Source: J054 sp963850255
GTDB taxonomy: Bacteria > Pseudomonadota > Gammaproteobacteria > Steroidobacterales > GCA-2729495
Assembly: GCA_963850255.1 (NCBI GenBank)
Contig: CAWKLL010000036.1
Location: 1-64,000 of the forward strand
DNA length: 64,000 bases
Direction of reading: 5' to 3'
This document shows, one piece after another, positions 18,633 to 28,191 of this stretch. A program made the position numbers and the translations under genes. The notes beneath the pieces were generated by a model that did not search any database, had not been told where the DNA came from, and saw only the letters and a list, made by a program, of their open reading frames with translations. How positions within the stretch are numbered: position 1 is the first letter of the stretch; each line of letters opens with the position of its first letter.

Positions 18633-19598
18633 CTAGAAGCCGGCACCCCAGACATAACGATAGGAGAGCGAAAGCGTATCGAAGTCAGAACCTGCACCGT
18701 CATTGACACCACTGATCACGCTAAGACCAAGACCATGTTTAGCGTTAATGGGATACGCAAAGACCATCCCGAAACGCCAGTTTTTCTGCTCGGTGTCACG
18801 CCGAAAGCCCTCCACCGTCGTGCGCCCGCCCTTACCGTAAGCGATTCCACCACCGAGCCACATGCCCGGCTTGTCAAAGGAATAGACAACGGAACCCTTG
18901 GCGGCCCATAAAGGCTCCTGCTCCAGCGTCAGGCGGTTAACGAAATCCGTATTGTCAGTGAAACCCCGAACGCCGCCAATCAGCTCCAGCGTCCAGTTGC
19001 CGAAGCTACGCGCGGCGGCTAGTTCGGCTCTCACCGACCAGCGATTTGAGCCGAGATTGAGCAGCCGATCACTGTCGTAGTCGCCCACCGGCACTGACAC
19101 CCGCACACTGGCGCCGAGCACAGTGCCAGGCTGATGGCTGATAAAAGCTTCACGATCAAGAGCGGGTGCGCCCTTGAAGTTCCATTCGAAGCTTAACCAG
19201 GCATCGCCAATACCCCGATCTCGACGTGTGTCCGGCTGACCGTCCAGGCTGCCTTGCCAGTCGCCGGCTACCCAGGGCAGCAGCGCTTTGAACTTGGCAT
19301 TGTCGCCGAGAAAATCGAAGCTATGCACGTAGCGCAACACCAGCAGGTTCAGTTCTGCATCGAGATCTTCGATGGGCAGAGCCGGATCCAGCAACACATT
19401 GCCATTGGACCAGGCGTAACCAATGGCCAAAATATTTAGATCGACGGGAGTGTTGGCGTAAGCCCGCGGCTCAAGCTCCTGGGCATGGATAGCTGCCGGC
19501 CATAGAGCGAAAAGCAACAAAACAGCGGCCAGCCGCCCGCTGGAAACTTGCCTGGGCAGCTCGATTCGCCCGGTAACAATTAATTCAGAGAGACACAT
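18633..19598 (-). CDS. Outer-membrane beta-barrel of the phenol-degradation MetA-like family
   Basis: An exported protein of about 320 residues: a hydrophobic signal segment (LAAVLLLFALWPAAIHAQ) followed by alternating beta-strand sequence ending in TLSLSYRYVWGAGF, with the C-terminal aromatic typical of barrels. Segments such as GIGDAWLSFEWNFKGAPAL, GASVRVSVPVGDYDSDRLLN and LELIGGVRGFTDNTDF match the transporter family first named from phenol meta-pathway operons. I start at the first ATG, 19598; the frame extends to a TTG at 19628. The gene is divergent to a second barrel of similar type at 19702, so the 103-base gap holds both promoters. The substrate is unknown. Confidence 0.78.
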   Translation of the reverse strand: MCLSELIVTGRIELPRQVSSGRLAAVLLLFALWPAAIHAQELEPRAYANTPVDLNILAIGYAWSNGNVLLDPALPIEDLDAELNLLVLRYVHSFDFLGDNAKFKALLPWVAGDWQGSLDGQPDTRRDRGIGDAWLSFEWNFKGAPALDREAFISHQPGTVLGASVRVSVPVGDYDSDRLLNLGSNRWSVRAELAAARSFGNWTLELIGGVRGFTDNTDFVNRLTLEQEPLWAAKGSVVYSFDKPGMWLGGGIAYGKGGRTTVEGFRRDTEQKNWRFGMVFAYPINAKHGLGLSVISGVNDGAGSDFDTLSLSYRYVWGAGF

Positions 19599-19701
19599 CA
19601 GACTGTCGATTGTAGATGGCGCGGACAAGATAGTTACACTGGGGTCGCGTGGTTTTTCTGCTACGCTATTATCGTACTAAGGTTACCGATAAACTGATCC
19701 C

Positions 19702-20545
19702 ATGATCCAGAACCACAACTTAATATGTCGCGCCGCGTACGGTCTGGCGTTTGCGTTAGGACTGATGGCAGCCACGGTGCTGTCTGCGGCTGAACAGGAC
19801 GACGTCAGCAAAGCCATCGACTCCACCGCGACCCAATGGTCTTTCCAGTTGGCCTACCAGGTCATGCCACAGTACAAGGATGACACTCTGAACAGCGGGT
19901 CGCCGCGGCCGGCCGGCCTGGACAATTACCTGCAGTTGCGCGTTGTTGCCCCGCTGGTGTTCGAAAAGTTCACGATTCTTCCGCGCCTGACGCTACGCCA
20001 CTACGAAAATGCCCAGGGCCAGAGCGGCCTGGGAAACACCGAACTATTCGGCCTGATTATTCCGAAGGGCTGGGACTGGGGTACGGGTCGCGGCGGCATT
20101 GGCCCCCTGATTACCGCACCCGGAAATGACAAAGTTGCCCGCGATGAGTGGGGCTATGGCCTCGCCGGCGCCCTGGTGAATACCAGCGGCAATTGGTTCT
20201 ACGGGGTATTGCTGACCCAATCCTGGCGCTCAATCGATCCACAGGCTCAACCGCCTGGAAACACCGATCGCAATCCTTTAGGCATTGCGCCGATCATCAA
20301 TTATCAAATCGGTGACGGCTGGTATGTCGGCAATGGTGACATGGTGATGCAGTACGACTGGGACTCCCGGGAGCTGTACATTCCGATTGGCGTGAGACTA
20401 GGCAAAGTGGTTGGCGCCGGCAAGGGCAGCTGGAATTTCTACGCCGAGTATCAAACCAGCCTGCTCTATCGCGACTGGCCTGGTTCGGCGCATCGACAGC
20501 AGCATTCGCATCAATGTGACACGGACCCTGCCGGCCGGATTCTGA
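19702..20545 (+). CDS. Outer-membrane transporter-like barrel (frameshift near the 3' end)
   Basis: An exported beta-barrel protein: signal peptide (LAFALGLMAATVLSAAEQD), then strands such as WSFQLAYQVMPQYKDDT, LRVVAPLVFEKFTILPRLTL and GWDWGTGRGGIGPLITAP, resembling the neuromedin-U/MetA-pathway-like transporter families. The native frame runs on to 20574 with an unlikely tail (HRQQHSHQCDTDPAG). In the next frame the natural barrel end RIDSSIRINVTRTLPAGF appears and stops at 20545, so I place a one-base frame change near 20488 and end the gene at 20545. It is divergent to the barrel gene ending at 18633. The specific cargo is not known. Confidence 0.75.
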
Positions 20546-20640
20546 GCACGAGACAAGCCGAGGCGCCTTGCTGAACTGGACTCTGCCGGCAGCCTTGTCC
20601 AAACTTGTGGCCTGTTTTTTTCAGCCAGCAAGAATCCGCC

Positions 20641-21885
20641 ATGCCCACCCTAGTCAAACCCTTTCGCGGCCTGCGTCCGCAACCAGACCAGGCTGAAGCT
20701 GTAGCGGCACCACCCTATGATGTCCTGAATACCGCCGAAGCCCGGGAACGCGCGTCCGGGAAGCCGCTGAGCTTCCTGCATATCTCCAAACCGGAGATTG
20801 ACCTGCCGGAAGGCACCGATCCCTACTCTCCCGAGGTGTATGCCAAGGGCGCCGAAAACCTTCAGGCGATGATCGATAGCGGTGTATTGATTCGTGACCC
20901 GGCACCGCGCTACTACGTGTACCGGTTACGCATGGGCCAGCATGAACAGCTGGGCATAGTGCTGGCAGGCAATGTTGCGGCCTATGATGCCAACCGGATT
21001 CGCAAACATGAATTCACACGCCCGCAAAAGGAAGACGATCGGGTCAGGCAAATAGATGCGCTGAATACCGAGACCGGCCCGGTGCTGCTGACCTATCGTG
21101 CCTCTGACGCGGTGCGCGACATCCTCAAGCACGCAGCCCAGGCAGCGCCGCTGTATGACCTGGTCGCAGACGACGGCATCGGCCATACGCTGTGGCTGGT
21201 GGATGATGCCGCGGCCATCGCCCGACTGACCGGCCTGTTCGATGCCATGGATGCCCTGTATATCGCCGACGGCCATCATCGTTCGGCAGCCGGATCACGG
21301 GTAGCGGCCGCGAGGCGAGCTGCGCAGTCGGATGCTAGCGGCGACGAAGACTTTGAATACTTCCTGTGCGTCGCTTTCCCGCATGACGAAATGCAGATTC
21401 TCGATTACAACCGTGTGGTCAAAGACCTGAACGGGCATCAGCCCGGCGCGCTGCTGGATGCCGTGCGGGAACGATTCACAGTGGTCGCCGAAAACAGCCA
21501 GGCCAAACCCGCGCAGCCGACCCAGTTCGGCATGTACCTGGACGGCCAGTGGTATCGGCTGGACATCAAACCGGCGCTGGTCCCGGCTGACGATCCTGTG
21601 GCCAGCCTGGATGTCAGCCTGCTGCAGGACCATTTGCTTGCCCCTTTACTGGGTGTCGGGGATCCGCGCACCGACAACCGGATTGATTTCGTCGGCGGTA
21701 TACGCGGCCTTGAGGAACTCGAACGACGCGTCGACAGTGGCGAGATGGCCGTGGCCTTTGCCCTGTTTCCCACGCGTATGGAGGCCCTGATGGCCGTCGC
21801 CGACGCTAACGAGGTCATGCCGCCTAAATCGACCTGGTTCGAGCCCAAACTTGCCGATGGACTGGTATCCCACGTACTCGACTAG
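20641..21885 (+). CDS. DUF1015 family protein
   Basis: A 414-residue cytoplasmic protein with the family's signatures in order: opening VKPFRGLRPQ, AAPPYDVLN, then KHEFTRPQKEDDRVRQIDAL, and YIADGHHRSAAGSRVAA, in which the DGHHR motif is characteristic and likely catalytic or ligand-binding. Related archaeal proteins have been described as free-serine kinases, so a phosphotransfer role is possible but unproven for this bacterial branch. The ATG at 20641 was chosen over an upstream in-frame ATG at 20605 because the conserved N-terminus begins MPTLVKPF. No obvious ribosome-binding site precedes it. Confidence 0.88.
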   Translation: MPTLVKPFRGLRPQPDQAEAVAAPPYDVLNTAEARERASGKPLSFLHISKPEIDLPEGTDPYSPEVYAKGAENLQAMIDSGVLIRDPAPRYYVYRLRMGQHEQLGIVLAGNVAAYDANRIRKHEFTRPQKEDDRVRQIDALNTETGPVLLTYRASDAVRDILKHAAQAAPLYDLVADDGIGHTLWLVDDAAAIARLTGLFDAMDALYIADGHHRSAAGSRVAAARRAAQSDASGDEDFEYFLCVAFPHDEMQILDYNRVVKDLNGHQPGALLDAVRERFTVVAENSQAKPAQPTQFGMYLDGQWYRLDIKPALVPADDPVASLDVSLLQDHLLAPLLGVGDPRTDNRIDFVGGIRGLEELERRVDSGEMAVAFALFPTRMEALMAVADANEVMPPKSTWFEPKLADGLVSHVLD

Positions 21886-22058
21886 CCGCTGCGCGGGGGC
21901 AAGTGAGCGACAATACGCCCTTCCGGTCAACGAAAATCCAGCCAACCGGCTAACAATCCAGACAGAGCCCATTGCTAAATCTACGAATATCCGGCGCCGC
22001 AAGATTGTTCTAGACTAGCTCCTTAATGATCTGATTTTTCCGAGTCCAGGAGCCACGT

Positions 22059-22911
22059 ATGCACATCAACATGCTCAGCAGGCTTGCTTTGCTCTCGCTC
22101 CTGGCGCTGTCTGCCAGCCAATCGTGGGCGGAATTGCCGGGCATACACCCGCTACTCAACAAGAAATTTACTATCGGCGCCGGCGGATTTTTTCCTGACG
22201 TCGATTCGAAGATTCGCCTGGATAGCGACCTCGGCCCGGGCACGCCAGATTGATTTCGAGGATGAGCTTGGCCTGGAAGAATCCAATAATACCTTCTGGT
22301 TATTCAGCCGCTGGCGAATCAGCCGACGCAATAATCTGGAGTTTGAATGGAGTCGGCTTGACCGTAGCGCCACCGTTGCCGCCAGTACACGGGAATACGT
22401 CATCGACGATACCGTCGTACAGGCTGGAGCTAGAATTGATTCACTGCTGGATATCGATTTGCTTCGACTGACTTACGGGTTTTCCCTGATCCGAACAGAC
22501 CAGGCAGAACTGCAGTTCCAGGCCGGGGTGCACGTGGCGGATATTGCGTCCAACCTGACGCTTACCGGCGTGCTTAGCATCGACGGCGAACCGTTCGGAG
22601 ATTCGGTCAACAGCGAAGGCAGCGATGTCACGGCACCGCTGCCGCACTTCGGCGGAAACTTTACCTATGCCTTCAACGACAAGCTTGGTTTTTATGCCAA
22701 CCTGCTGGGCTTTGCCATCGAGATCAACGATATAAAGGGCAGCATCATCGAATCGGGCGGTACGTTGCAGTACAACTTTACCGATAACATCGGAGTAGGC
22801 GCGGGCGTGCGCTTCTTCCGTGTTGACGTAGAGGCCAAAGACGAAGATTTGCGCGGTGAGTTCCAGTTCGACTACTTTGGCCCGGTCATTTACGCGAACA
22901 TGGCGTTTTGA
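22059..22911 (+). CDS. Exported outer-membrane beta-barrel protein (frameshifted)
   Basis: The gene starts at ATG 22059, with AGGAG upstream, and encodes a signal peptide (ALLSLLALSASQSWAELPG) and KKFTIGAGGFFPDVDSKIRL. The frame changes near 22246: DLGPGT in the first frame continues as QIDFEDELGLEESNNTFWLF in the second, as if one base of acgccagat were extra. The rest is barrel-like (FSRWRISRRNNLEFEWSRLD, GFSLIRTDQAELQFQAGVHV, GVGAGVRFFRVDVEA) and ends FDYFGPVIYANMAF with a terminal Phe. It looks like a small OmpW- or porin-sized barrel; I do not assign a family. It converges with the next gene. Confidence 0.7.
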
Positions 22912-22953
22912 TAGACCTCGTCGGCCGAGGCGTAGCAGCTACACGAAATTTTG

Positions 22954-23775
22954 TTAGGGTTTCGCCGGAAAAACCGGCGGAATAGACCGGGTAATCCCGG
23001 CATAGCCTCGACGCTCGCCGACGGTGCCGCCCCGGGTGGCGAAGGCCAGCGGGCGATGGTCAGCGCTGGTGTATAAATTGAACGCCGCCTGGAAAACTTT
23101 ACCGGTGCTCTCATCCTTGAGCGTCTCAACGAAGACGAAATGCTTGACCGGCACCGTGCGCTCGGCCTGCTCGAAAATGAAGTCACCCAGCTTGCGAAGC
23201 TCTGCGCTGCCATCCAGCAGCACCTGGTCAACGATGAGTGATCTCCCGACCCACTGAAACGTTTGCGGTCCTCCGCGTGCTTCGTCATATCGCCGGATCA
23301 TCATAAACATCGCCACACCACTCGGCGACATGTCGATCAGGCAGGCGTCGTTACACCAGGCCCGATGAAGGGCCTTTGCAGCACCACTAACCCGCAGCGT
23401 TGCCATTCCATCCACGCGAATAATTTCCACATAGACCGGCTGCCCGTCATAGACACCGATGCCGCCCGCTTCGCGCGACCGGCCGTCGGCAGAAAAATCC
23501 CAATAACCCTGGACCTGGTAAATATCATCGGCACCGGTAATGACCGAGGTCAGCACGCGACTACCGTCGGCATGCTGTACAAGCTCAAAATCCTCGTTGC
23601 GATTGAAGTTCCCGCCCGTTACCTCCATGACGCCAGAATCAACAATCTTGTCACCGGGCTCAAAATCAAACAGTTGGCTACGGATTAAGCCGTCAACGGG
23701 CGCAGGCTGGGCCATAAGCGATGCGGCCGCGAAGAATACAACTGGAAGAAACCTGCACAGGCGCGGAAAGGACAT
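22954..23775 (-). CDS. Exported protein of unknown function
   Basis: A 273-residue protein with a signal peptide (LPVVFFAAASLMAQPAP). It contains repeated beta-rich segments (SQLFDFEPGDKIVDSGVMEV, DDIYQVQGYWDFSADGRS, EAGGIGVYDGQPVYVEIIRV) and an isolated Cys pair (WCNDACLIDMSP) that could form a disulphide. CGGAG stands six bases before the ATG. I do not recognise the family. It is divergently arranged with the small exported protein at 23850, and converges on the barrel gene ending at 22911. Confidence 0.6.
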   Translation of the reverse strand: MSFPRLCRFLPVVFFAAASLMAQPAPVDGLIRSQLFDFEPGDKIVDSGVMEVTGGNFNRNEDFELVQHADGSRVLTSVITGADDIYQVQGYWDFSADGRSREAGGIGVYDGQPVYVEIIRVDGMATLRVSGAAKALHRAWCNDACLIDMSPSGVAMFMMIRRYDEARGGPQTFQWVGRSLIVDQVLLDGSAELRKLGDFIFEQAERTVPVKHFVFVETLKDESTGKVFQAAFNLYTSADHRPLAFATRGGTVGERRGYAGITRSIPPVFPAKP

Positions 23776-23849
23776 GGCTTGCTCCGTTTGAAATCAGGGC
23801 TAGACTGGGCCCAGTGTATGCAAGTTTTTGCTGAGAATCAGGCGGACTC

Positions 23850-24176
23850 ATGAATAGCGATCAATCCCCGGGCCGGATATTCCATGCAGGCTGGGCTGGT
23901 CTGCTGTCGGCTCTGTTGCTTGCCCCGGGCCCAGGCTGGGCGGAAATACGCGCCGGCGATCTGGTGCTGTTCAGCCAGGTAGAGAGCGCACCCAGTAGCC
24001 GACTTGTCGAATTGGGCGAGGTAACGGGAGACTACGCAGCAGGCGGATATTTCTACCGTCCTGGCGGCATCGTGCACAGCGGGCCTCAGTCAGGCAGCCA
24101 GGGCGGCGCACTGTGGCTGCTGCGAACACCCACCCGGCTCACCGTGGATTTTGTCGACGGCTGTCCTGAGACCTAG
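23850..24176 (+). CDS. Small exported protein of unknown function
   Basis: A 108-residue reading frame with a plausible signal peptide (WAGLLSALLLAPGPGWAEI) and a short mature part with GDLVLFSQVESAPSSRLVEL, GGYFYRPGGIVHSG and a single Cys near the C-terminus. No family is recognised. Its last four bases overlap the end of the convergent metallo-hydrolase gene. The signal peptide and uninterrupted frame make it more likely real than not, but there is no other support. Confidence 0.5.
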   Translation: MNSDQSPGRIFHAGWAGLLSALLLAPGPGWAEIRAGDLVLFSQVESAPSSRLVELGEVTGDYAAGGYFYRPGGIVHSGPQSGSQGGALWLLRTPTRLTVDFVDGCPET

Positions 24177-25143
24177 CGGCCGATGGCATAGTAGGCTGCA
24201 ACGCGATCGACGAGGATTTTAAACTTTCGCCGCTGAAATCCCGGCGTGTCTTCCCAGGCAGACAGGTCGAGTCGACCGGAGACCAGAAAACTCTCCGTAC
24301 CACTGTCCATTTCGGCTTTGACGGCCCGCATCAGACCCTCCCAGAACTCGCGACGCTCACGCAATTGCACGATCGGGCCGACGGGATCAGCCGCAGCAAA
24401 CTTGCCGCGCTCAACAAACACCGGCACTACGTGCGCACCAATCACCGTGGTCAAACCTTCACGTTCTGCCAACAGCTCAAGCTGCCGGAGGGCCTGCGGT
24501 GCATTGTAAAAATGGAAATCTGCGACTTGCGGATCCCAGGGCAGGTAAGCCCCACCGGTCGGCCTCGGCGTCAATAGATCAACGGTATACAACATGGGAT
24601 GGGGACGCGGAATCATGGCTACCAGGCAGGTGCCGTGGCTCGGTCCGTAGTAGAAGAGATCCAGGACTGACCTCCGAGACTAACGCTGTAGGTACTTTCG
24701 AAAGTAATGTCCGGCGGCACGATGTCGGCATTGGGCGCCTCGCGCAGATTGTCGACGCAGCGCGCCTGGGCGACAAATTGCGCGCCTTCGTCCTTGAATA
24801 CCTGGCCACCACGGGCGTGATCCCAATGCGCGTGCGAATAGACAACGTAGCGAACGGGCAAGTCGGTAAGCTCGGCGATTGCCGCTCGATAGGCCACTGC
24901 CGCCTCCGGGGACTGCGGATCCGTGGCAATCACGCCGGCCGAGGTCACCATAAACAGGCTGCGATAGGGTCCGTAGCGAAACAGATATAACCCGTCGGCG
25001 ATTTTCTCCGTGGCCTGGGAGGAAATTCCCGGCGGCAGACCTTGGGCCAGGCCCGGGACCGGCACGCCAAGACAGGCGGCTAGCAAACCAAGGAATAACG
25101 CAGGCCTGAATGCCAGGGAAATTGTGGCCAGAACTTTTTGCAT
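24173..25143 (-). CDS. Exported metallo-beta-lactamase-fold hydrolase (frameshifted)
   Basis: A signal peptide (FRPALFLGLLAACLGVPVPG) precedes an MBL-fold domain with YVVYSHAHWDHARGGQVF, the HxHxDH zinc motif. The frame breaks near 24664: after SVSLGGQS the first frame runs into a stop, while the next frame continues LDLFYYGPSHGTCLVAMIPR, containing the third-ligand region (GPSHGTC), and ends at 24173 with a helical C-terminal part. Joined, the protein has a normal length for exported MBL hydrolases. The sequence does not decide whether it is a beta-lactamase, a lactonase or another hydrolase. It lies downstream of hemW on the same strand with about 94 bases between. Confidence 0.8.
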
Positions 25144-25237
25144 TGTTTAAGTCTATGCCATCGGTAGCGAAGAATCTGACCGCGCGACGAAGGCTTGCAC
25201 AGATCGCCCGCGACGCGGCGAAACGGTATCTGCTGGT

Positions 25238-26419
25238 TCACTCACCCAGGCCGTCATCTGGTAGAAACTCGCGAATAATAGCGTTCAAATAGCGCCGCCC
25301 GCGGACACTTGCGCGAACACCTTGATTGTCCCAACACAGCAGGCCGGCCTGTTCAGCGGAACGTAAACCACGACTCAGGGTTTCTCTTGGCAAGCCGGTG
25401 CGGTCTTCGAACAACTGAAAATTGAAGCCCTGCTCCAATCGCAGGGCATTCAGCATAAATTCAAAGATGCGTGCCTGCTTGCCAATAGATCTCTGCTCGG
25501 CAATGTGCTCGCCATGAGCCACGCGGCGTTGATAGCTGGCCGGTGTGCGCACGCGCGCCTGCCGCCAGATTTCACCATCGATGGTGAGCTTGCTGTGCGC
25601 CCCGGCGCCGATGCCCAGGTAGTCCCCGTAGCGCCAGTAGTTGAGATTGTGCCGACACTGATCGTCACCGCGTGCCCAGTTGGATACCTCGTAGGCCGCG
25701 TAGCCGGCGCAAGCCAGGGCTGAATGAACAGCCGCCTCGATGGCTTCGGCCTGGTCATCGCCGGGCAACCGGGGTGGCGCACTAAAAAACCGCGTATTGG
25801 GTTCTATGGTTAGCTGATAGCAGGACAGATGGTCTGCACCGCTGGCGATGGCCTGGGCAACATCGGCCTCGGCCTGGATAATGCTTTGCCCGGGCAAGGC
25901 ATACATCAGGTCAAGACTGTAGCGATCGAAACATTCCTCGGCCATGGCCACGGCCTGCCGGGCAGCGTGGCTATCATGCGCGCGACCCAGTTGCTTGAGC
26001 AACGAATCCTGGAATGATTGCACGCCAATGGACAGTCGGTTTACGCCGGCCTGGCGATAACCCCGAAACCGGCCCATGTCTGCAGCGCCTGGGTTGGCCT
26101 CAAGGCTAATCTCTGCATTCGCGGCGAGACGACCACTGGCAGATACGCGGTCGATAAGGCCGGCGATGGATTCCGGCGTAAACAGGCTGGGCGTGCCACC
26201 ACCGAAAAAAATACTGCTGAACTTGCGATCGCCCAGGGCTGGCAGGGCCGACTCGATATCTTGCAGCAGCGCCTTTAGATAGGCCTGCTCCGGCAAGTCT
26301 GCGGCCAGGGCATGCGAATTAAAGTCGCAATACGGACACTTGCTAATACACCAGGGTAAATGAATATAAAGGGCCAGCGGCGGCTCTGGCCGCTGGCCCT
26401 GCAGTTTCACCGGCGGCAA
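25238..26419 (-). CDS. hemW: HemW, radical SAM heme chaperone
   Basis: A 393-residue protein with the radical SAM cluster motif LYIHLPWCISKCPYCDFNSH (Cys-X3-Cys-X2-Cys), the GGGTPSL loop, the SLEANPG strand, and the GVQSFQDSLLKQLGRAHDSH segment diagnostic of HemN/HemW-like proteins. HemW lacks coproporphyrinogen dehydrogenase activity and delivers heme to apoproteins such as respiratory enzymes. That fits a region rich in c-type cytochromes only loosely, since HemW is widespread. It follows the LysM/BON gene by 12 bases on the same strand. Confidence 0.93.
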   Translation of the reverse strand: MPPVKLQGQRPEPPLALYIHLPWCISKCPYCDFNSHALAADLPEQAYLKALLQDIESALPALGDRKFSSIFFGGGTPSLFTPESIAGLIDRVSASGRLAANAEISLEANPGAADMGRFRGYRQAGVNRLSIGVQSFQDSLLKQLGRAHDSHAARQAVAMAEECFDRYSLDLMYALPGQSIIQAEADVAQAIASGADHLSCYQLTIEPNTRFFSAPPRLPGDDQAEAIEAAVHSALACAGYAAYEVSNWARGDDQCRHNLNYWRYGDYLGIGAGAHSKLTIDGEIWRQARVRTPASYQRRVAHGEHIAEQRSIGKQARIFEFMLNALRLEQGFNFQLFEDRTGLPRETLSRGLRSAEQAGLLCWDNQGVRASVRGRRYLNAIIREFLPDDGLGE

Positions 26420-26431
26420 GGGAAGTCCCGG

Positions 26432-26887
26432 CTAGTCCATCGGAATGCGAATTTTCTGACCCGGATAGATCTTGTTGGCATCCTCGATAACGTTTCGATT
26501 GGCCTCAAAAATTCGCGTGTACTTTGAGGCATTACCGTAGTAACGCTTGGCAATGGCGCCGAGGGTATCGCCCTTTTGAATCTCGTAAAATTCTTCCTTT
26601 TCTTCCGGCTCCGGTGGCGCTTCCGGCGGCGGTGCCGGCGCGTTCAGCTTTTCGGCCACCACTTTCTCAACACCCTTGATATTGCCGGCGATCAAAATAG
26701 CCTGTTGCCGATCACCCTTGACCAGGCAATCGCCACATAGCGTCACCACGCCATCGTCAAATTGAACATCCAGATCCTTGATCCCGGATAAGCGTATTTC
26801 CAGCTCCTGCTTGATCTTGTCAGCCGCAACATCATCGCGATCGAATACCTGGCGACCCAGGTTCTTGGCAAAGTCGAGAATACTCAT
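26432..26887 (-). CDS. BON-LysM protein, Kbp/YgaU-like
   Basis: A 151-residue protein with an N-terminal BON domain (about 20-82, IRLSGIKDLDVQFDDGVVTL), a Pro/Glu linker (APAPPPEAPPEPEEKEE) and a C-terminal LysM domain (about 98-150, YEIQKGDTLGAIAKRYYGNA to PGQKIRIPMD). This order and length match E. coli Kbp (YgaU), a potassium-binding protein that is cytoplasmic despite its LysM domain; no signal peptide is seen here either. GGGG stands upstream of the ATG. It precedes hemW by 12 bases and follows the DUF937 gene. Confidence 0.9.
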   Translation of the reverse strand: MSILDFAKNLGRQVFDRDDVAADKIKQELEIRLSGIKDLDVQFDDGVVTLCGDCLVKGDRQQAILIAGNIKGVEKVVAEKLNAPAPPPEAPPEPEEKEEFYEIQKGDTLGAIAKRYYGNASKYTRIFEANRNVIEDANKIYPGQKIRIPMD

Positions 26888-26924
26888 AGCAATTACCCCT
26901 GTACTGCGTTTTTAAGCACGTATT

Positions 26925-27446
26925 TCAAAAGAATTTTCGGGCCAGGTTGAGCACGTCGCCGAGATCCGTGCCGCCGGCGCCACCGCCCAGCAAAGAACCC
27001 AGCAAATCAGCCCCGCCAGATTCCAGTTGCTTTCCGCCATTGGTCTGCTTGCTCAGCGCGCCCATGGCCATGGCCGCAACCATCGGCAGCATTTTCTTGA
27101 TCAGACCCGCATCGACACCGGTTTCCGAAGCTGCGTGTGCAGCCACGTTGCGGCTGACGTCCTTGCTGCCAAGAATATGGCCGAGAATGGCATTGCCTTC
27201 GTCGGCGGCGCCCAGAAGTTCAGCCGGGTTGTCCAGGTAGCGCTGGTGATTACCGTTGGCCAGGCCCTTGGTAAGACTCTCGAGACCACCCGCCTGACTA
27301 ACGTTGCGCTGCACGCCCTGACCCAGGGCCGGCAACAATTGTCCGATGACTTTTTGCGCCTGATCAGTATTCAGACCGAATTGACCGGCCAACTGCGCCA
27401 CACCGGCACCACCGGCGCTGTCCATAAGTTGTTTAAGAAGATCCAA
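26925..27446 (-). CDS. DUF937 (YidB-like) family protein
   Basis: A 173-residue protein with the DUF937 pattern: MDLLKQLMDSAGGAGVAQLA at the N-terminus, a helical repeat region with LLPALGQGVQRNVS and GNAILGHILGSKDVS, and a Gly-rich tail (LGSLLGGGAGGTDLGDVLNL). GGGGAGA stands upstream of the ATG. No signal peptide is present. The function is unknown. It is first in a minus-strand run with the LysM/BON gene and hemW. Confidence 0.85.
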   Translation of the reverse strand: MDLLKQLMDSAGGAGVAQLAGQFGLNTDQAQKVIGQLLPALGQGVQRNVSQAGGLESLTKGLANGNHQRYLDNPAELLGAADEGNAILGHILGSKDVSRNVAAHAASETGVDAGLIKKMLPMVAAMAMGALSKQTNGGKQLESGGADLLGSLLGGGAGGTDLGDVLNLARKFF

Positions 27447-27659
27447 GGCTTTCTCCCCGCGCGCAGCTGAACTGCGCCTGTTGTGATTGTTCTACTGCCG
27501 GGCAACAGGCCGTATCACCTGTCGACCAACGACCGGGTGTCGACGGCCGTATTCTATCAGTGCAAAAAGAAGCCTGCCGAGCCTCCGTTGGTCGCCGCCG
27601 GAGACGGGATCACGTGCGATAATCCACGCTCAATCGCCCAGCCATTCAGGAATATCGAC

Positions 27660-28100
27660 ATGTTAGTCGGCTTTCACCACGCAGCTATTTCCACACCCGA
27701 TCTGCGCCGCTTCATCGAGTTTTACCGTAATGCACTGGGTTGCGAGGTCGCCTGGACCTTCGATTGGGATGCGCCGAGCGATCGAGCCGACGCCGTAACC
27801 GGGCTAAAGGGCTCGGCGGCCAACGCCGCTATGCTCAAACTCGGTGAGAGTTATCTGGAAGTGTTTGAATTCAGCGCGCCGGCCAGCGAGCCACGCATTG
27901 GCGACCGCCCGGTCAATGCGCACGGCATTACCCATATCTGCCTGCAGGTCGAGGACATTCATAGTGAATACGAACGCCTGCTGGCCGCCGGTATGCGCTT
28001 CCATTGCCCACCGCAGGCCCAGGACACCGGCTTCGTGACCTACGGCCGCGACCCGGACGGTAACGTGGTGGAGTTACTCGAATTCACCCAGGCTGGCTGA
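27660..28100 (+). CDS. VOC (glyoxalase-fold) family protein
   Basis: A 146-residue vicinal-oxygen-chelate protein: opening MLVGFHHAAISTPDLRRFIE, then AHGITHICLQVEDIHSEYER in the second half and RDPDGNVVELLEFTQ at the end. The two beta-alpha-beta-beta-beta halves and the His and Glu metal ligands (FHHAAIS, ITHICLQ, NVVELLEF) are visible. Members isomerise, cleave or modify small substrates at a metal centre. The frame is open back to 27483, but the ATG at 27660 begins the conserved fold. The reaction is not determined. Confidence 0.87.
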   Translation: MLVGFHHAAISTPDLRRFIEFYRNALGCEVAWTFDWDAPSDRADAVTGLKGSAANAAMLKLGESYLEVFEFSAPASEPRIGDRPVNAHGITHICLQVEDIHSEYERLLAAGMRFHCPPQAQDTGFVTYGRDPDGNVVELLEFTQAG

Positions 28101-28142
28101 TCGGGGTGCGGGCGTGGCTGGAGATCGACTGGTTAGCGCGCT

Positions 28143-28170
28143 AAAAAAAGCCCCGCACTCGGCGGGGCTT
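28143..28170 (-). terminator. Rho-independent terminator for the molybdoenzyme genes
   Basis: An eight-base stem (agccccgc / gcggggct) around a five-base loop is followed on the minus strand by a run of seven T. It lies just past the stop of the minus-strand iron-sulfur subunit gene. On the plus strand only three T follow, so it is mainly a minus-strand terminator but may also serve the convergent VOC gene. Confidence 0.85.
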
Positions 28171-28191
28171 TCGCGAATATAGAGTGGGCGA

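Noticed and set aside
22914..22945. Small hairpin (cctcg / cgagg) between convergent genes
   Set aside because: Five-base stem and no T run; not convincing as a terminator.
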